A stretch of 64,000 nucleotides of DNA from Blasia pusilla (lineage: Eukaryota > Marchantiophyta > Marchantiopsida > Blasiales): the NCBI GenBank assembly GCA_050084515.1, contig CM114274.1, forward strand, positions 41,602,001 through 41,666,000. Direction: 5' to 3'. The notes below the pieces were generated by a model. The model saw only the letters and a list, made by a program, of their open reading frames with translations, ran no database searches and was not told where the DNA came from. Position numbers and translations under genes: made by a program. Numbering within the stretch: position 1 is the first letter of the stretch; each line of letters opens with the position of its first letter. Positions 24,978 through 37,299 of the stretch are shown piece by piece.

Positions 24978-25119
24978 GGTTAAGGCATAGAGAGCCTCAT
25001 CCCCTCATGTGGATTGGATGTATATGGCGATCAAATCTTCAATCCAAGTGGATACAGGAGAAGCTCCCTTATATACATATGGAGTGTTCTCAAACGTGTT
25101 CTATGTTTGGCTAGTCTGA

Positions 25120-25960
25120 CCCACTAAAAACTATAACCTTGCTTCATTCCCGAGAATATTTTAATTCATTTTTCTTCATTCTTCTCTCAGTTCGAGTGGC
25201 TTGATTTACCCGTCTCCATAGTCTTGACTGGTTTACGGAGGTTGGCTCTCTGCATTCATATCAAAGTTTCCCCCACACGCAATCTATTGTTATTTTGTTA
25301 TTTTTTTAATATTCTTTTGTCCTCTAATCCTAATCAGCATCCGGGTTCTAGGATGTTAGATTTAGCTATTTGAGATGTACTTCCGTAATCTATTAAAATT
25401 CGATGGCCACTCTTGGTAATTTTGTTTGGCCATCTAAGACTGTTACTCCATAAAAACACCTAGTAAACTTCTTACTTAGATGTGAAATGTTCTTAAAGGT
25501 GGCCCATCCCACTCCAGACTAGTCCTATTTCAGTACCCTAAAACCAACGAAAACCTAACACATCATACGCACGGCTAGGTGAAAAGATAGATCAATGCGT
25601 GGTTTTTCTCATCTACATGGGATAGTCAGGGATTGAGCTGCATTGAGCTGCACGACTTCTTAGATGGCCCTGAATGGTAGGTTGTAAATGTCCTTGTTTT
25701 TCCTTTCAAGGCATTGTACGCGCCTTACAAGAAAGAAGGGAGCGTCCCTCTAACTTGTGACTTTGATTTGAAATCTTTTCGGAGGGTTCAAAGACCTTAC
25801 TGTGGCTAAGCACTTCAAAGGAAACCAATTGGCTTAAGAAATTCTTCCGGCAAATCGATAAAGAGAAGCTCATATAAGAACCTTGAGAGGAAGGCCGAGA
25901 AAAGGAGAAGGAAAACCCCGATGCAATGATCAGAGAATCCTCCACCAATTGTGATTTTCA
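25120..25960. other. Interval without a supported gene
   Basis: The last part may be eroded retroelement leading into the RT relic, but no motif can be named. Confidence 0.35.
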
Positions 25961-25971
25961 AGAGGGAAACC

Positions 25972-26110
25972 TATATTTTGATATACATATTCTCCTCCCA
26001 CCGGATATATGTCTTTTGAAAAGATGGTAAATTTCAAAAAGATGTACTTAAAGCCAATGGTTGTTTGGGAAATAAAGTTGAGTTTCTCGGGCACGCGCTT
26101 ACATCTTTTC
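25972..26110 (+). pseudogene. Ty3/gypsy reverse-transcriptase relic 3' of copy C
   Basis: One plus frame reads ILIYIFSSHRIYVF, a stop, then KDVLKANGCLGNKVEFLGH and ALTSF before another stop. This follows the order of Ty3/gypsy RT from just after the catalytic DD (DDILIYS..H..H...VF) through K..KC.FG...VEFLGH.LTS. The catalytic aspartates themselves are gone. The piece lies about 500 bp 3' of gene C, tail first; the same arrangement at B shows that the insertion predates the B/C duplication. Confidence 0.7.
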
Positions 26111-26276
26111 AATAGATCGGTGAGAAGCGACCGGGGATTTTAATTGACTATAGGCTGGGCTCAATTACTAGTGTTGGGAAACACCAATATTATCACTCAG
26201 TTTTTCAAATCTGCCACCGAAGTCCTCAAACTTAGAAGCATACAAAGACCAGAATACAATTATAAAACCAACATAC

Positions 26277-26282
26277 TTTATT
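26277..26282 (-). terminator. Polyadenylation signal of copy C
   Basis: AATAAA on the minus strand, about 330 bp past the stop of copy C, in the conserved context. Confidence 0.6.
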
Positions 26283-26612
26283 TGCAATAGCAAAGGAGAG
26301 CTCCAGACCAGAGGTCTGAAATCTCGTCTGTGCTGCTTATAGCACATCAAATTAAAACCAAACCATAGCTTAGCGTCGACCTGCTGCCGATCAAATCAAA
26401 ACCACCACATCTAGACGAAAGAAAAAGAAAGCGGGACTGGAAAACCCGCCACTTTTCAGAGGCAGAAACTTCCTTATTGGAGTTGTAGAGATCGATCGTA
26501 TCCTACAGCTCACTCCCTGATAACAGGACTATCCCATCGAAATCAGGAAAACCACGCATTGATCTATCTTTTCACCTAACGGTACGTATATTTACGACGA
26601 ACTGCGCAGGTT

Positions 26613-27182
26613 TCATTCGACGTCGATATCTTCATCAGTGGTGGCCACGAAGGCCGCCCCACGAGCCTGGAGCCACTCGGATTTCTCGTCCTCCGGGAGA
26701 GTCGCCATTTCCGCGAACACCTCCGCAGCGTCCGTGGTCGTGAGCATCCAGTGGCCCTCGCTTGCATCCTCGGTATACACGACGGCTGTGGGGTTGTGGG
26801 GTTGGACCTGGGAGCACTCACTTGTCTCGACATCCTCGTCGAACGACGGACCTCTGCATCTGGTCCGGAGGAAATTGGCGCCGCTGTAGACTCCGCGGGT
26901 GAAACAGAAGGAGCCGGGTCTGCTGGCCACCCTGTGGCGGCGGAGACAGGATCCGCCTCTGTAAACATTACTATCCTCGCAGGCCCGAACATTAACGAAG
27001 AGGACTGAACCCGCGGGGGTCCTAAAGGAAGCGCATCTCCCCGGGGGGATATTGTTGAAAGCCAGACCGATGCCCCTGCAGGTCCCCCGCTTGGGGTAAG
27101 CGATGATGTTCACTGCACCAACGATCTGGAACAGGGCCACCAGGACCACCGTCAGCCGGATAACTGCACGTGCCGTCTCCAT
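26613..27182 (-). CDS. Small secreted cysteine-rich protein, copy C (alpha subfamily)
   Basis: The 189-residue protein is intact. Signal peptide residues 1-23 end IVGA before VNIIAYPKRG. Cysteines occur as GTC-RG, GRC-ASF, RAC-ED, SCLRR, SFC-F and TRC-RG, plus a hinge cysteine in TSECSQVQ. Six domain cysteines would allow three disulphides. The hinge has HNPT instead of the NAT glycosylation site. The C-terminal module reads VVYTEDASEGHWML, LPEDEK and WLQARGAAF, with an acidic end (TTDEDIDVE). Copy B is its closest relative. Gene C is divergent from pseudogene D (start to start about 4.4 kb). The start is the only ATG in a family-wide conserved position. Confidence 0.87.
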   Translation of the reverse strand: METARAVIRLTVVLVALFQIVGAVNIIAYPKRGTCRGIGLAFNNIPPGRCASFRTPAGSVLFVNVRACEDSNVYRGGSCLRRHRVASRPGSFCFTRGVYSGANFLRTRCRGPSFDEDVETSECSQVQPHNPTAVVYTEDASEGHWMLTTTDAAEVFAEMATLPEDEKSEWLQARGAAFVATTDEDIDVE

Positions 27183-27241
27183 CGCTTTCCTAAGACGTGG
27201 GTAGCTTAATTTGACGGAGATGTTGATAACTTCACTTCAAT

Positions 27242-27535
27242 CTGCGCAAAATCATCGACAAACAAATACGGTCAGCTTAGTGCCGAGAAAAGCGGGCGTA
27301 GAGAAAATTGCGTCTAATTATCGTGGAGAGTTCAAACTTGTATCCATCCAGAGGAGGATTTGCATATCCAAAATCCTCTATCCAATTCATTTGCGCCTGT
27401 CCGACATTTAGGACAATACAAAATCGATCTAAACGCGTAAGGCCGAATCCCATCTCAAAAGATCCGATGATTGCTCAGCCTAGCTAGTCACCCGAGGAAC
27501 CGAGAATGAAGCAAGCGTTCAAAGAAGAAACTCAC
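27242..27535 (-). other. 5'-leader intron of copy C
   Basis: Donor CTCGGG|GTGAGT at 27535, acceptor TTTTGCGCAG ending at 27242, 59 nt before the ATG; 294 bp. Confidence 0.7.
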
Positions 27536-27601
27536 CCCGAGTCGCCGGCTGCTCAAGAAATGACCGATAGAAACTGATATGGTCTTCAATCCTGGGCTGG
27601 A

Positions 27602-27608
27602 ATTTATA
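27602..27608 (-). promoter_or_regulatory. TATA box of copy C
   Basis: TATAAAT on the minus strand, then CCCAGGATTGAAG and CCATATCAGTTTC in the family order. Confidence 0.7.
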
Positions 27609-27899
27609 TGTTCCTATGAGCTTCGGACTTCCGTCATGGGAAAGAAAACGATGTCATATAAAGACCAAACACCCGGGTCCATCGACCCGACCAAACATCG
27701 GGTCCGGCTGGAAACAAGAGTCATCATGATTGGGATCATGAAGCTAGCTACAGATGTCTTCAACCCGATTCGATACTAACTATATCCCGAATTACTTTAC
27801 AAGTACTAGTGGTATTGGATGTACTGGAAAGTATTTGCCGTGTCATGTAATACTTATGACGTACCATTTCCGTTTGGGCTGACCAGAGAATGTTCAATG

Positions 27900-30800
27900 T
27901 TATCTAGCTAATAGACGATATGGACGCATTTGAAGAATCGTAACTCCGAAGTTCCAAAGAGTGGAATAGAGGTTGAAAATACTCATCAAAATCAGAACAA
28001 ATGGCATGCTTTGAAGGTAACTTTGGCGAAAAGGGGACGGCAAGCGCTAGGACCGCGCTAGAAAGATGCGGAAAATGTGTCGCAGACGTAGGGCTCTTAG
28101 CTTTACAGCGTAACGGCCAGCTAGCGCAGGGAAGTGGAACTGTTAGGGCTAAGCAGTTGGCTGCGAAGTGGCAGAATTTGCTTCATCCCGAAACTGCGAA
28201 GCTCGTTTTCGTGAGATTATCAATGTCCGGATAGCAGGACCCAAGGAAAGAAAAGTGACTCCGGACTGGACTTGACTAGTGGCGCTATACTTCAACAGGC
28301 AGACATGTGGATAAATTGATTATCGTATGAGCAACAGGAGTGCTTCAATCTGATCCGAAGTTAACGTTCCTTTCAGGATGGCATTTGCAGTGATAAGTTT
28401 GGGGTATTCCCGCTCCTGCGATAGGTATGCATAACGAAATTCCAATGTCTAGACCTTCAAGAAATCTAACGAGCTTCTTTGCTGAGAGATAGATAGGTTT
28501 GAATGAGCTTGGTCCCATACGCATCGTTCGTTGATTTGTAAACAAGAGAACGCCGGTGCAAGAATTCATGGGAATGGAGTCATGTCAAAATTTTCGGGAT
28601 GGGCTCATACACGCGATTATAGTCTTCTGACCAAACTTTCTCGTTCCTAGAACTTACTTTCTCGTTAGAACTCATTCGCAAAGTAAATTTCTTTGAGTTC
28701 TGTGGGAATTTTGGGCATGCAATATGCGTCGGTCGAAAACGTGGTGACCGCGTTCCTGCGAACCAGATGTCTGCCACCTGGGTGCTAGTGCTGTCTCTAC
28801 TTTCCATGGAGTTTCTAGATTGGGCCTCTATTAACGAGGTATAGATTCCACCCGCCAAAACCAATTGGAAGAGAGGAAGCTAGTACCTAAGCACAGAATT
28901 AACCATTGACAGTGAATTTGAGGTGTGGAAGCGAGCAACTAAGTGCATGGTTAATCGATGAAAGCCAATTTAGAGAGAAAGAGCAAGTACCCGACCGTAG
29001 AAATCCGAGACTGCCACGTACTCGAGATACTAAGTACCACTGAATAGCCCACCATTTCTTACCTTCGCGGATAGACTTGGAACACTAGGATATTGACGGA
29101 TAAAACCAGCGGAGCAACTTTAGGGAAAGGAGTACTCTTCTGCATGTCCAAACCTGACCTTGTTATTTCCTGTGGGTGATGCAACCGAACGGGAACAACA
29201 TTACACCTAATACCTGAATTCCCACACCTGGTCATACTGAGTTACGAATTGACGAACTCTCCCGGTTCTTTGTAGTCACTTTGCCAACCTCGGCGACCTT
29301 TTGTACCTTAGTGCAAACTTGGCTCGGCCATTTTCAGGGCAGCCCAAGTCATTCGTCCGAGATCGTGACGCAACACATGCTTCTGTCTTCAACGTATCGG
29401 GTCCGGACTGTAAAGTCTCCGATCCTTAGTGTACCATCAGCGGCAGCATCTACCTTTCGAGCCCCACTGGAACGTAACCAATAATCACGCTACAGTGAGA
29501 AAAGAGACCGTTAACTTGACCATCTTTCTTTTTCCCGAAACGAGATCATCATTCCAGAACCTCTCCGAAAACCTTTCCTTGAGTGCAGAACTGATGTTGT
29601 ATACACCTGCATGGTTGGGTGGCAAAAATTTGTAAGGTCCAGTGAGACCCGCGTCATTACGTCATCTTAAATAAAAAAAATCTGTCAGGGGACCGCTGAT
29701 TTCTGAGGGCCACCTAGGTTCGACTTCTGAAGAATCGCAACCTGAAATCTGGTTTCTTCAAGGTTAATTTTATGGAGAACTCTAGATCTGGGTTGCTTTT
29801 ACATCAAAGCTTGATTGCAAGAAGGGAAGCATTGGAACATGGTAACACGTGAATCAACTGGTTTCTTTGATTGGCAGAGTGGAGGAAGTCACCGACGAGC
29901 TTTTTTGAAGGTGTGGGTTAACATGTTCCATGCCGCGAGGAAAATTTCGTCACTCATGAAGACGTCGCAGGATGGCAGAAATTCAGGGCTCTGGAGAAAA
30001 AGCCCGGGCGAGCGTTCTTACTGGAGTCTTTCCGATATAATGACGGTATGGGATATCAGAAGGCTCTGTTGTGCAGATCTCAAAAGGTGTAATCTTAGAT
30101 TAATGGATGGCAATTAACTGCTGATGAGAGAGCCTGATGTCGTTGTTAGTTCAGCACACAATTATTCGTTCAAGTCCGAGTCAAACTTCCATGGATCCTC
30201 TTTGCACAGTACAGAGGCTCCCTCGACGACCGCGTGTTGAAACTTCTGACGTGCACGGCAAGTCAGAGGTATCAACACCAGCCCCTGCCAGAGATACACC
30301 AAAAATATATATTCTTTTGCGTGCAAGAAGTGCGGCTCCAGTTCTCCGTACGACACTGATGATCTAGCAATACGAAGAATAGAAGACTCACTGCCTAAGA
30401 CACACCCGATAAGTTCAGACGTACTGATTGTTCTGGAATATTTTCCATCGGGTTTCTTCGACATCCCTTCACCTGGGCCCCCCACCACCACCACTTCCCC
30501 TCCCATGTATTGGGTGGTCCGTTACGCCGGGAAGCAAGCGGCCCTACGTATGTCACTTTCCCATTTGGCTGCGAGGCTGGCAAGCGGTAATATGTCCCGA
30601 GAGGAATCCTCTAAGGCCCTCCTTTCAAAACTGCAGCCCCAGGATTTGTACGGGATTACTTCCGGGGAGTTTGAATTTAAGATGACAGCCCAACTCGCAA
30701 GTATTCCATCGAAACCTTTCGCGGGTCAGTTTCTCTTCTGATGAACATTTCTCTTAACAGCTGTGATCCCACGGTTATTGTATCCGGAGCTGTGAGAGTT

Positions 30801-31000
30801 CGGGGTACGATTCAGTACCGAATAACGTTCAAGAGATCTCTAACTGATCTCTCCCAAGCATAATTAGTTATCTTTCGACATGAATTCATGGGCCCGGGCC
30901 AGCAACTTGCCATTTGTTAGGTATGAAGTGGTTTTTTTTCCCCCACCGGAAAGAGTCCATAGTCATTTCAGATCAAAATTTGGATTCTTTTAATTTCTTT
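27900..31000. other. Shared region between divergent copies C and D
   Basis: 27965-28260 is the upstream flank shared with A and B. 28860-28990 carries two to three degenerate units of about 58 bp (GGAAGC..GTA.CTAAG.....TTAA). An open frame at 30505-30741 has protein-like composition (LSHLAARLASGNMSREES) but no second copy, start context or domain, so I do not call it a gene. Confidence 0.35.
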
Positions 31001-31043
31001 GTATAGACTCGGACTTGCGACAAATCTGTAGCTCACACGAAGA

Positions 31044-31050
31044 TATAAAA
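31044..31050 (+). promoter_or_regulatory. TATA box of pseudogene D
   Basis: TATAAAA followed by GGCAGGATTGAAGGCCACAT and CAGTC, matching the promoter element of the live copies. The leader-intron donor that should follow near 31115 is destroyed (CTCGAATTTCTC where others have CTCGGGGTGAG), although the acceptor ATTGCACAG at 31473-31481 survives. Confidence 0.65.
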
Positions 31051-31555
31051 ACAAGGCAGGATTGAAGGCCACATCAGTCTGGCTTCATCCACCTGTGAGC
31101 AGTTCGACGACTCGAATTTCTCATTTCAATGCCTCTTTACCCTGGGCTCCTGAGTTTGAGTGATGAGTCATCCATTCTTTTAAGTGGTTTACTTATCCTG
31201 TCATCTCCCACGATACTAGTTTCGTTTGCTTCTCTAGTAATGTATATGCTGGAAATGTCGGACAGTAGCCAAGAAACTCAAGATGCGGATTCTAGAAATA
31301 AATTATCTTCGGTCGAATCGGTTATCTTTCTTCAGCTGAGTTTCAGTCGGATCTGATTCTGTATAGATGCGAGTTTGAGCTCATCACGGTGAGTTTAAAC
31401 CGTGTCCTTCTCCGCTGCCCTTCACTCAAACACTGAAATATTTACAAACAGCTTTTGTTGGCTTTCGATGACATTGCACAGGTTGATCTACGTCCCAGCA
31501 AAGGGAAGATTTCAACATCTTATTAAAATCAAGCGAACGAGATCTCAGGAAAGCC

Positions 31556-32110
31556 ATGGAGATGGCACGTGCAGCGATCCGGCTGACGGTGGTCCCGGTG
31601 GCCCTCTTCCAGCTCGTCGACGCAGTGAACATCATCGGTTACCGCAATCTCGAAGGCTTCGCTGGAAGCAGCATCGTTTTCAAAAACATCGGCCCCGAGA
31701 GACTCGTCCTATTTTAAGGACGCCCACCAGTTCCGTTCTCTTCCACAATAAGAGGACAGAACTCGGCCCAAGAACGAGGATTGTAACGTCTACATACGGA
31801 AGTGCTGTCTCCGCCGCCAGAAGGCGGATACTAGAGCCGATTCCCCACATGTTTCTTCAATTTCTTCCGGATCGGATGCGGACGTCCGTTTTTCGTTGAG
31901 GAACTCGACACGAACGAGGGCTCGGAGTTACACTCCCAGAACCCAACCAGCGTCGTGTACACCGAGGATGCTAGTGAGGGCCATTGGATGCTCAGAACTC
32001 TGGACGCTACGGAAATAGAGACTCTCCCTGAGGGCGAGAAATCCGCGTGGCTCGTGGCTCGCGGGGCGGCCTTCATGACTAATACTGGAGGAGAGACCGA
32101 CATTCAATGA
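31556..32110 (+). pseudogene. Pseudogene copy D of the secreted cysteine-rich family
   Basis: The ATG and signal peptide survive (IRLTVVPVALFQLVDAVNIIG), but the cysteine domain is broken. A TAA occurs at 31715-31717, the frame shifts into LRTPTSSVLFHNKR, and it shifts again into EDCNVYIRKCCLRRQK. The first two domain cysteines are lost: G.CRG has become GFAGS, and PGRC has become PERL. The original frame returns for the hinge and C-terminus (SQNPTSVVYTEDASEGHWML, LPEGEKSAWL, ARGAAFMT), which has lost a few residues before ETLPEG and ends at TGA 32108-32110. It belongs to the alpha subfamily and faces away from copy C. It is not expected to yield a functional protein. Confidence 0.85.
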
Positions 32111-32594
32111 CAGCTGCCCGCTTACTGGTAGCTTTACGTACCGATAGGCTCAATGATCGATGGATGTGTCGTTTGCCGGAGATGTGGAATCGTGGACGCT
32201 CGTGGACGGATCCAGATATGATAGTCATGGGATCAGTGAGTCAGCTGTAGAATACAAATCCATTAAGGAAGTTCTTGCATCTAAAAATCGGCAGGATTTT
32301 CAGATGCAAATCTGAGTGGCTTTGATTGTAATGCGACACTATTTATTGTTTTTATCCATGATAAGACGTACTATGAGAAGTCTCCGAGTTTGGAAGTCTA
32401 TTTAGGCCTTAACTTAACGTATGTTGCAGGTGGATTATAATCTGGATTTCTCTGACTTTTTTTGCTGGGAAGTTCCTAAACTTTGAATCAAAGTTAAGCG
32501 CACCCCTTTAGACCATCGAAGTGATGTTTCCACTATTCGCACTAGGACTGGGACGTGGATTCACTAAAGGCGGCTTTTAACGATACTGCGACTC

Positions 32595-32846
32595 AAGGCC
32601 GCAGATTACCTTTGCAAGGACTACTCGTCAAACTTTGACCCAAGTCAAAGAAGTCCACAAGTTTTTTTTTCCAAGTAAGCTAGAGGTACAAGTCATTGAG
32701 TTAATTATGATTTCAGACTTACTTTAAATGGATTCGCATGTCACATCTCAAATCAATACAACCCTGCATGTGTTACATGTCCCTGATAGCCTTGCTAATT
32801 TGTGGGATGACATGTTTGATTTAAAGGCCGCAGATTACCTTTGCAA
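32595..32846. repeat. 23-bp direct repeat pair
   Basis: AAGGCCGCAGATTACCTTTGCAA occurs identically at 32595-32617 and 32824-32846, 229 bp apart. The spacer has no gene. Confidence 0.8.
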
Positions 32847-34480
32847 ATTCATAGGCTCAACTCGCATTTCGTAGTTCGCGAATAGTTCAGAGCGCGCTTG
32901 GTGTACTGGATTACGATTCCGTCAGACTTCCTACCATTGAGGAAGCACCATAGAACCGAAAACTACCATTTTGGAATAATCTAGCGAATTCTTGGGGAAG
33001 GCCAGGTGAAGAAATCAGATGGCAGGTATTCCAAGCTTCTAGCTCAAAGATTTCCTGGTGCCGTGCCTCTTCCTCCCACTAAAAGAAATGATAACATTTG
33101 TACGGAGATCATAGAACCGCACATGTATGTAGCACCAAAATTTGTAGGTGGGGCGAAGGGGGTTCAAAATACGTCAGAAAGTTAGTTATTGCCGCAGTGG
33201 ACTCTAATTTGAAACTCGTGCCTACTTCGATAATGACTGTCTTTGAAATAACCCACGAACCTATTATTCAACCGGTGAGAAGAGTGCTATTAAAATAGGC
33301 CTCCCGCTTGTGTCAAGTCCTCGGTTTTCCAAATTTTGACCCATTCCTGATTCTATGAGGTGCTGATCATTTCTCTGAATTTTCCAACTCCGAAGTGCCG
33401 AATTGCACGGAGAGGATTATGTGACAGGGCCTCTCCCTTGGGAAAAAGCCGGACGAGGACAACTTGGTTTGGGAAGCTCACCCAAACGGGCACCTGCCAA
33501 CCATACTGGGTCTTGAAGCCATAACCTGTCCTCCTTTTTTCCAAATCCCGACCCCGGATTTTGAAGTTCAGAAGGGCACCTCCTGTCACAACCTAAGCTT
33601 TTCCAAGTCCTGAACCAAAAGGTTGGCATCGAAATTGCTGATTCCCCTACCAAGGCGGCCCACGTGATCAGGAGTTGAAATAGACGCCGTTGGAGGAAGA
33701 TATTTGCAAATGTCCTCTGCCCCCGACATGATTAAAGTAGAGATGTAGAACTTTGCAGATAGACATCTAGAGACTCAGAACTGTGAAGAAGAAACAGTCT
33801 AATTAACGCAAACTCACCTGCAGATCTGCTGGGGAGAAAAAAATGCAATTTCTTCGAAGTGGTGTCCTCGCGAAAGGAGTATCCCAAGTTCAATCTCATT
33901 CCATTGTGGGCTGTGATGCGGTAGTGTTAATGAAGGATACCTACAACATCTTAAGATTGTGCTAGGACTCAAGCCTAGCGATTTACTGTGGAGATTGTCC
34001 AATCTGTTCGTTATTTTTCACTCACGATACAAGATACTTCTCCGTAATTCTACTGTGGGTCCAACTTTAGCACAGTAGACCATACCGCAGAGGATCTCCT
34101 TACTACTGCAGATGTTTCATGATCGTCTTACTACAGTTGATCCCCTCACCACTGCAGGCTATTTCTTTCACTTTGCCAGCGTATATCTCTAAGAGCGGTA
34201 GAAGTGATTTCGCTGGGTGATTCTTACTGACGCGATGCAAACAATAATCTTGGCGAAGTAATAAAAGCGGGCCCACAATCTCCGGAGAACTAAGTCAGGT
34301 GCGTCAATCGAAATCAATTTAACACCTTTAACTTGAGCTACAAAGCATTGCAGTTTGTTTGTTAACATTACATAACTCCTACGAGTAGTGTCGATATAAT
34401 CTTCAATCTAAACACTTCGGGAATACGAACCAACTGCTACACAAAATCCTCGATCACTTCTCTATGTTTTTCTCTACATC

Positions 34481-34505
34481 GATTACTAATTTCAAATTAG
34501 TAATC
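34481..34505. repeat. Perfect 12-bp hairpin absent from the sibling duplicate
   Basis: GATTACTAATTT, one C, then AAATTAGTAATC. Block 2 (about 41085-41095) has only a single arm (TTGCTGATTTC) and continues directly to GTGAATGACTT. Confidence 0.9.
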
Positions 34506-34681
34506 AACGTAGTAAATGTCAAATGACTGGGAAATGTGGAAATGGAGAAGCCAGTCGGGAATCCCATCCACATTACTTTCGTCTAAATTCATAATGAGAA
34601 TATGATGGATTCTTTGTATTGTCTTGGAGTATGTTGAGGGTGACCCATGGAAAATGAATCCTTACTGACTTAAAGTGGTCC

Positions 34682-34746
34682 TTGATTGCTAATTCTTTCA
34701 GTAGAAATTCTCAGCTACCACTTCTACTGAAAGAATTAGCAATCAA
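34682..34746. repeat. Perfect 25-bp hairpin absent from the sibling duplicate
   Basis: The 25 bases 34682-34706 are the exact reverse complement of 34722-34746, with a 15-nt loop. At the aligned position in block 2 (about 41275-41320) no inverted repeat exists. Confidence 0.95.
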
Positions 34747-35069
34747 CGACTACTTTTTTTTGTGAGGAGCACGTGGCTACAGATATTTGGGAAAGGTTAG
34801 ACACACACATGAGCTGTAGGGAGGACTCCAAATCTATGATGGCCTATTTTAGTAGGATAAGGGTCTTCCATCTATGGAGTAGTCTACCTTAATGTCTAAA
34901 GATACCTCAGGAAAGTTCACAATCTAGGTACTTAAGGATGTCAGTAGTTATCTTATAAAAGTTATCCACCCTCGATTGGAAACATTAGAAAAGTAGGTGT
35001 GGAAAGACACATAAGACATGGGAGTTCACTAGAGAAATTTCGATATGTATAAAGGGTAAAATTCTAATA

Positions 35070-35515
35070 ATTTATGTATCTCCCTATTCTCTGAATTCCT
35101 ACTAGATACTAGCGTAAGAATTAATGCACATCCGATTCTCTCCAAAAAATGGCCGAATCACTTCCGGTGGGCTCAAAACCTATTCACCATATATATATAT
35201 GAAAAGTCTATACAAAATACTCGGCTCAAGTTCCAACACCAGCCGGACTCCAGATAAATAATCGGGGAGATCGGGGGTTACGACTAATCGTAACCCGCTA
35301 AAATCAGAAAATGCCATTAAAACCGCTCGGGAACAGGCAGGAGACGAGGGGTTTTCTGAGAACCCCTTGGATATCCGATTTTACCGTTTCTGATTGTTAA
35401 ATACCGGCGATGTACCGGTTCCATGGAAAACTTTCCGGATATTCTCAAATTTATTGTTTGTCGTTTTTAAGTGGCGATGTTTTCAATTTACATACTCGAT
35501 TTATAATGAAAAAAA
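35070..35515. mobile_element. Insert of unknown type inside duplication block 1
   Basis: The GTGAAGGGTGAAATTC.AA.AATTT sequence occurs on both sides of this piece and only once in block 2 (about 41700). The insert contains a 9-bp perfect hairpin (35275-35296, GGGTTACGA/TCGTAACCC) and a near-perfect GGGGTT.TC/GA.AACCCC pair near 35350. No coding sequence or clear terminal repeats. Confidence 0.4.
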
Positions 35516-37105
35516 ACTAGGTGGGGAAGGACACGTAACAGTAAGGAAGGATGTTACTTTTAAACTATAGAAGGCAGAAGCTGGGGTATGTTATGTGTGA
35601 AGGGTGAAATTCGAACAATTTCTGCCCACCTCATTCTGTATATCCTTACTAAGAATACACAAAATGAGGAATTCAGAACTACGAAACACCCGATGCAGTT
35701 TATTTAATATGTAAGGATGACATAATAGGGTTGTCAGAACTATCACAATCGGAAAAATTGGAAAGTGGCTTGAATAAGAGTAGAGGGTAGAGAGACCGCT
35801 TGTAGAGTGTCATGGCGAGACACACTAGCCCTTGACACGCCATGATCGGAAACGCTTATCGTATCCTAAACTGGTCCAGTCACTCGCGGCGGTCACAACC
35901 CCGATTCAACCTATGGTATAATAGATACTCAAGATGTATGGATTGGAGACTTTTACATATATACACATATAGAATAATATTTTTCGGACACAACCACCTT
36001 CCAATTTTTTTCGTGCCCCGTGTATGGGGCGTGTCGTCAACTGAAGTCCAAGACTAGCCAGACTCCGACTCCATCCACAGTACAAGCCGATCTAGCTCAC
36101 AGGTGGAAGTGAGCTTGGCTGGTTCTGTTGCAATTGCTGGCGGTTTCGCGTCTTATCATAACACCCTGAACGGAATAGATTCCCATAACGTCCCCACCCA
36201 CGTCCGCAGGAGCAGGACGTGGAATAGATCTGACATGAGTGGTGGGACTGCAGGTACGGATATCGCTCAGCGATATTGATGGTTTGATTTCGCTCGCCGT
36301 CTCATCGAAATGGAATGCCGACTTACCCTACGACCTCAGGTCTCGGTGGTGCATCTAAGATACCTGTGTGCGCTGCGTCCTAATGGGGATGTCATTACAT
36401 TTAAAGTCACCCTGCATCTCGTGTGTTCACTGTCACATTATCCCTTGGTAAGGATGTTTTCTTCAGGTTGCCTTTTGTCAGAATCTCAATCTATGCATCG
36501 GCTCTGGTTCCGAGATAAGCTGGAGTCTATCTTGTGTAAAAGGCAGTCTAGCTCTTAGCTGAGCGTTGTCCGGTTCACAAGTTCACACCGATTCTGCCGA
36601 ATTTGCAACGGGATATCAACTTCCTCGCGTAAGTCGACAAACTGAAGTCACAATTAACTCTCCCTCTCCGTAAGTAAATGCGTGTACTTACAACCAGATT
36701 TTTTACGAATACATTCGAGACGCAAATATGTTCCATGGGAACTAAATTCTTTCTATAGTAAACTGATAGTACAAACTCTGCAATCCGGGTAGAGTAGATC
36801 GTTTAGGGAGAACAAAACGAATGCTGAAATTCATTACGATTGACTCGCATCTCACAGCAGGTTCGAGATTTTCAGGGATGGAACCACACCGCACCGTCCC
36901 AATTCGGATACGAAATTTTCGCTCGTGCTTTTTCTGGAGCATCCCGTCCACGTCCGTAGGAGTTTTCCAGATCTAGTGTCACCATTACTAGGTGAGTCGA
37001 TATCCCCTTTCGTTAGAGCTTTTGATTTTCATATTTCACATCCTACAGCCTCCGGAAAATTTGATGCGGGGGAGGGGTTCAGTTGACACGTGAAGTAGGA
37101 CCGGA

Positions 37106-37290
37106 AAGCATGTTCCACATGTTGCATTGCTCCACGTAGTAGGCTTAGGTGGCACTTTTACCATTTATCAGGTAGACATAGGTAAATGAACGAACCCACG
37201 TCAAGCATGTTCCATTGCTCCACGTGGCAGGCTTAGGTGCCACCGTTACGCTTTGTCACGCAGACAAAGGTAAGCGAACCTACGTCAAGC
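37106..37290. repeat. Tandem duplication, units of 97 and 84 bp
   Basis: AAGCATGTTCCA begins at 37106 and at 37203, with a third start (AAGCATTGT) at 37287. Each unit runs through GCTCCACGTRG.AGGCTTAGGTG and ends ACCYACGTC. Confidence 0.8.
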
Positions 37291-37299
37291 ATTGTAAAT

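Larger units (their letters stand above)
32990..36560. repeat. Segmental duplication, block 1
   Basis: This aligns in direct orientation with about 39850-42370 and in part inverted with 42735-43720. Landmarks are AAAGAAATGAT.A.ATT.GTACGGAGAT (33085 and 39930), CAAGTCCTGAACCAAAAGGT (33605 and 40450), TATCCCAAGTTCA (33880 and 40725) and GGCTGGTTCTGT (36118 and 41925). Block 1 carries extra DNA near 34480, 34682 and 35070-35515 that block 2 lacks. No gene is supported in it. Confidence 0.75.

Noticed and set aside
28001-28234. 77-codon frame upstream of copy C
   Set aside because: The aligned flanks of A and B do not keep it open, so it is not a conserved protein.
30505-30741. 78-codon frame with protein-like composition
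   Set aside because: No domain, second copy, promoter or splice support.
34682-34746. MicroRNA precursor
   Set aside because: A 25-bp perfect stem with a 15-nt loop lacks the longer imperfect stem of plant precursors, and the sibling block lacks it.
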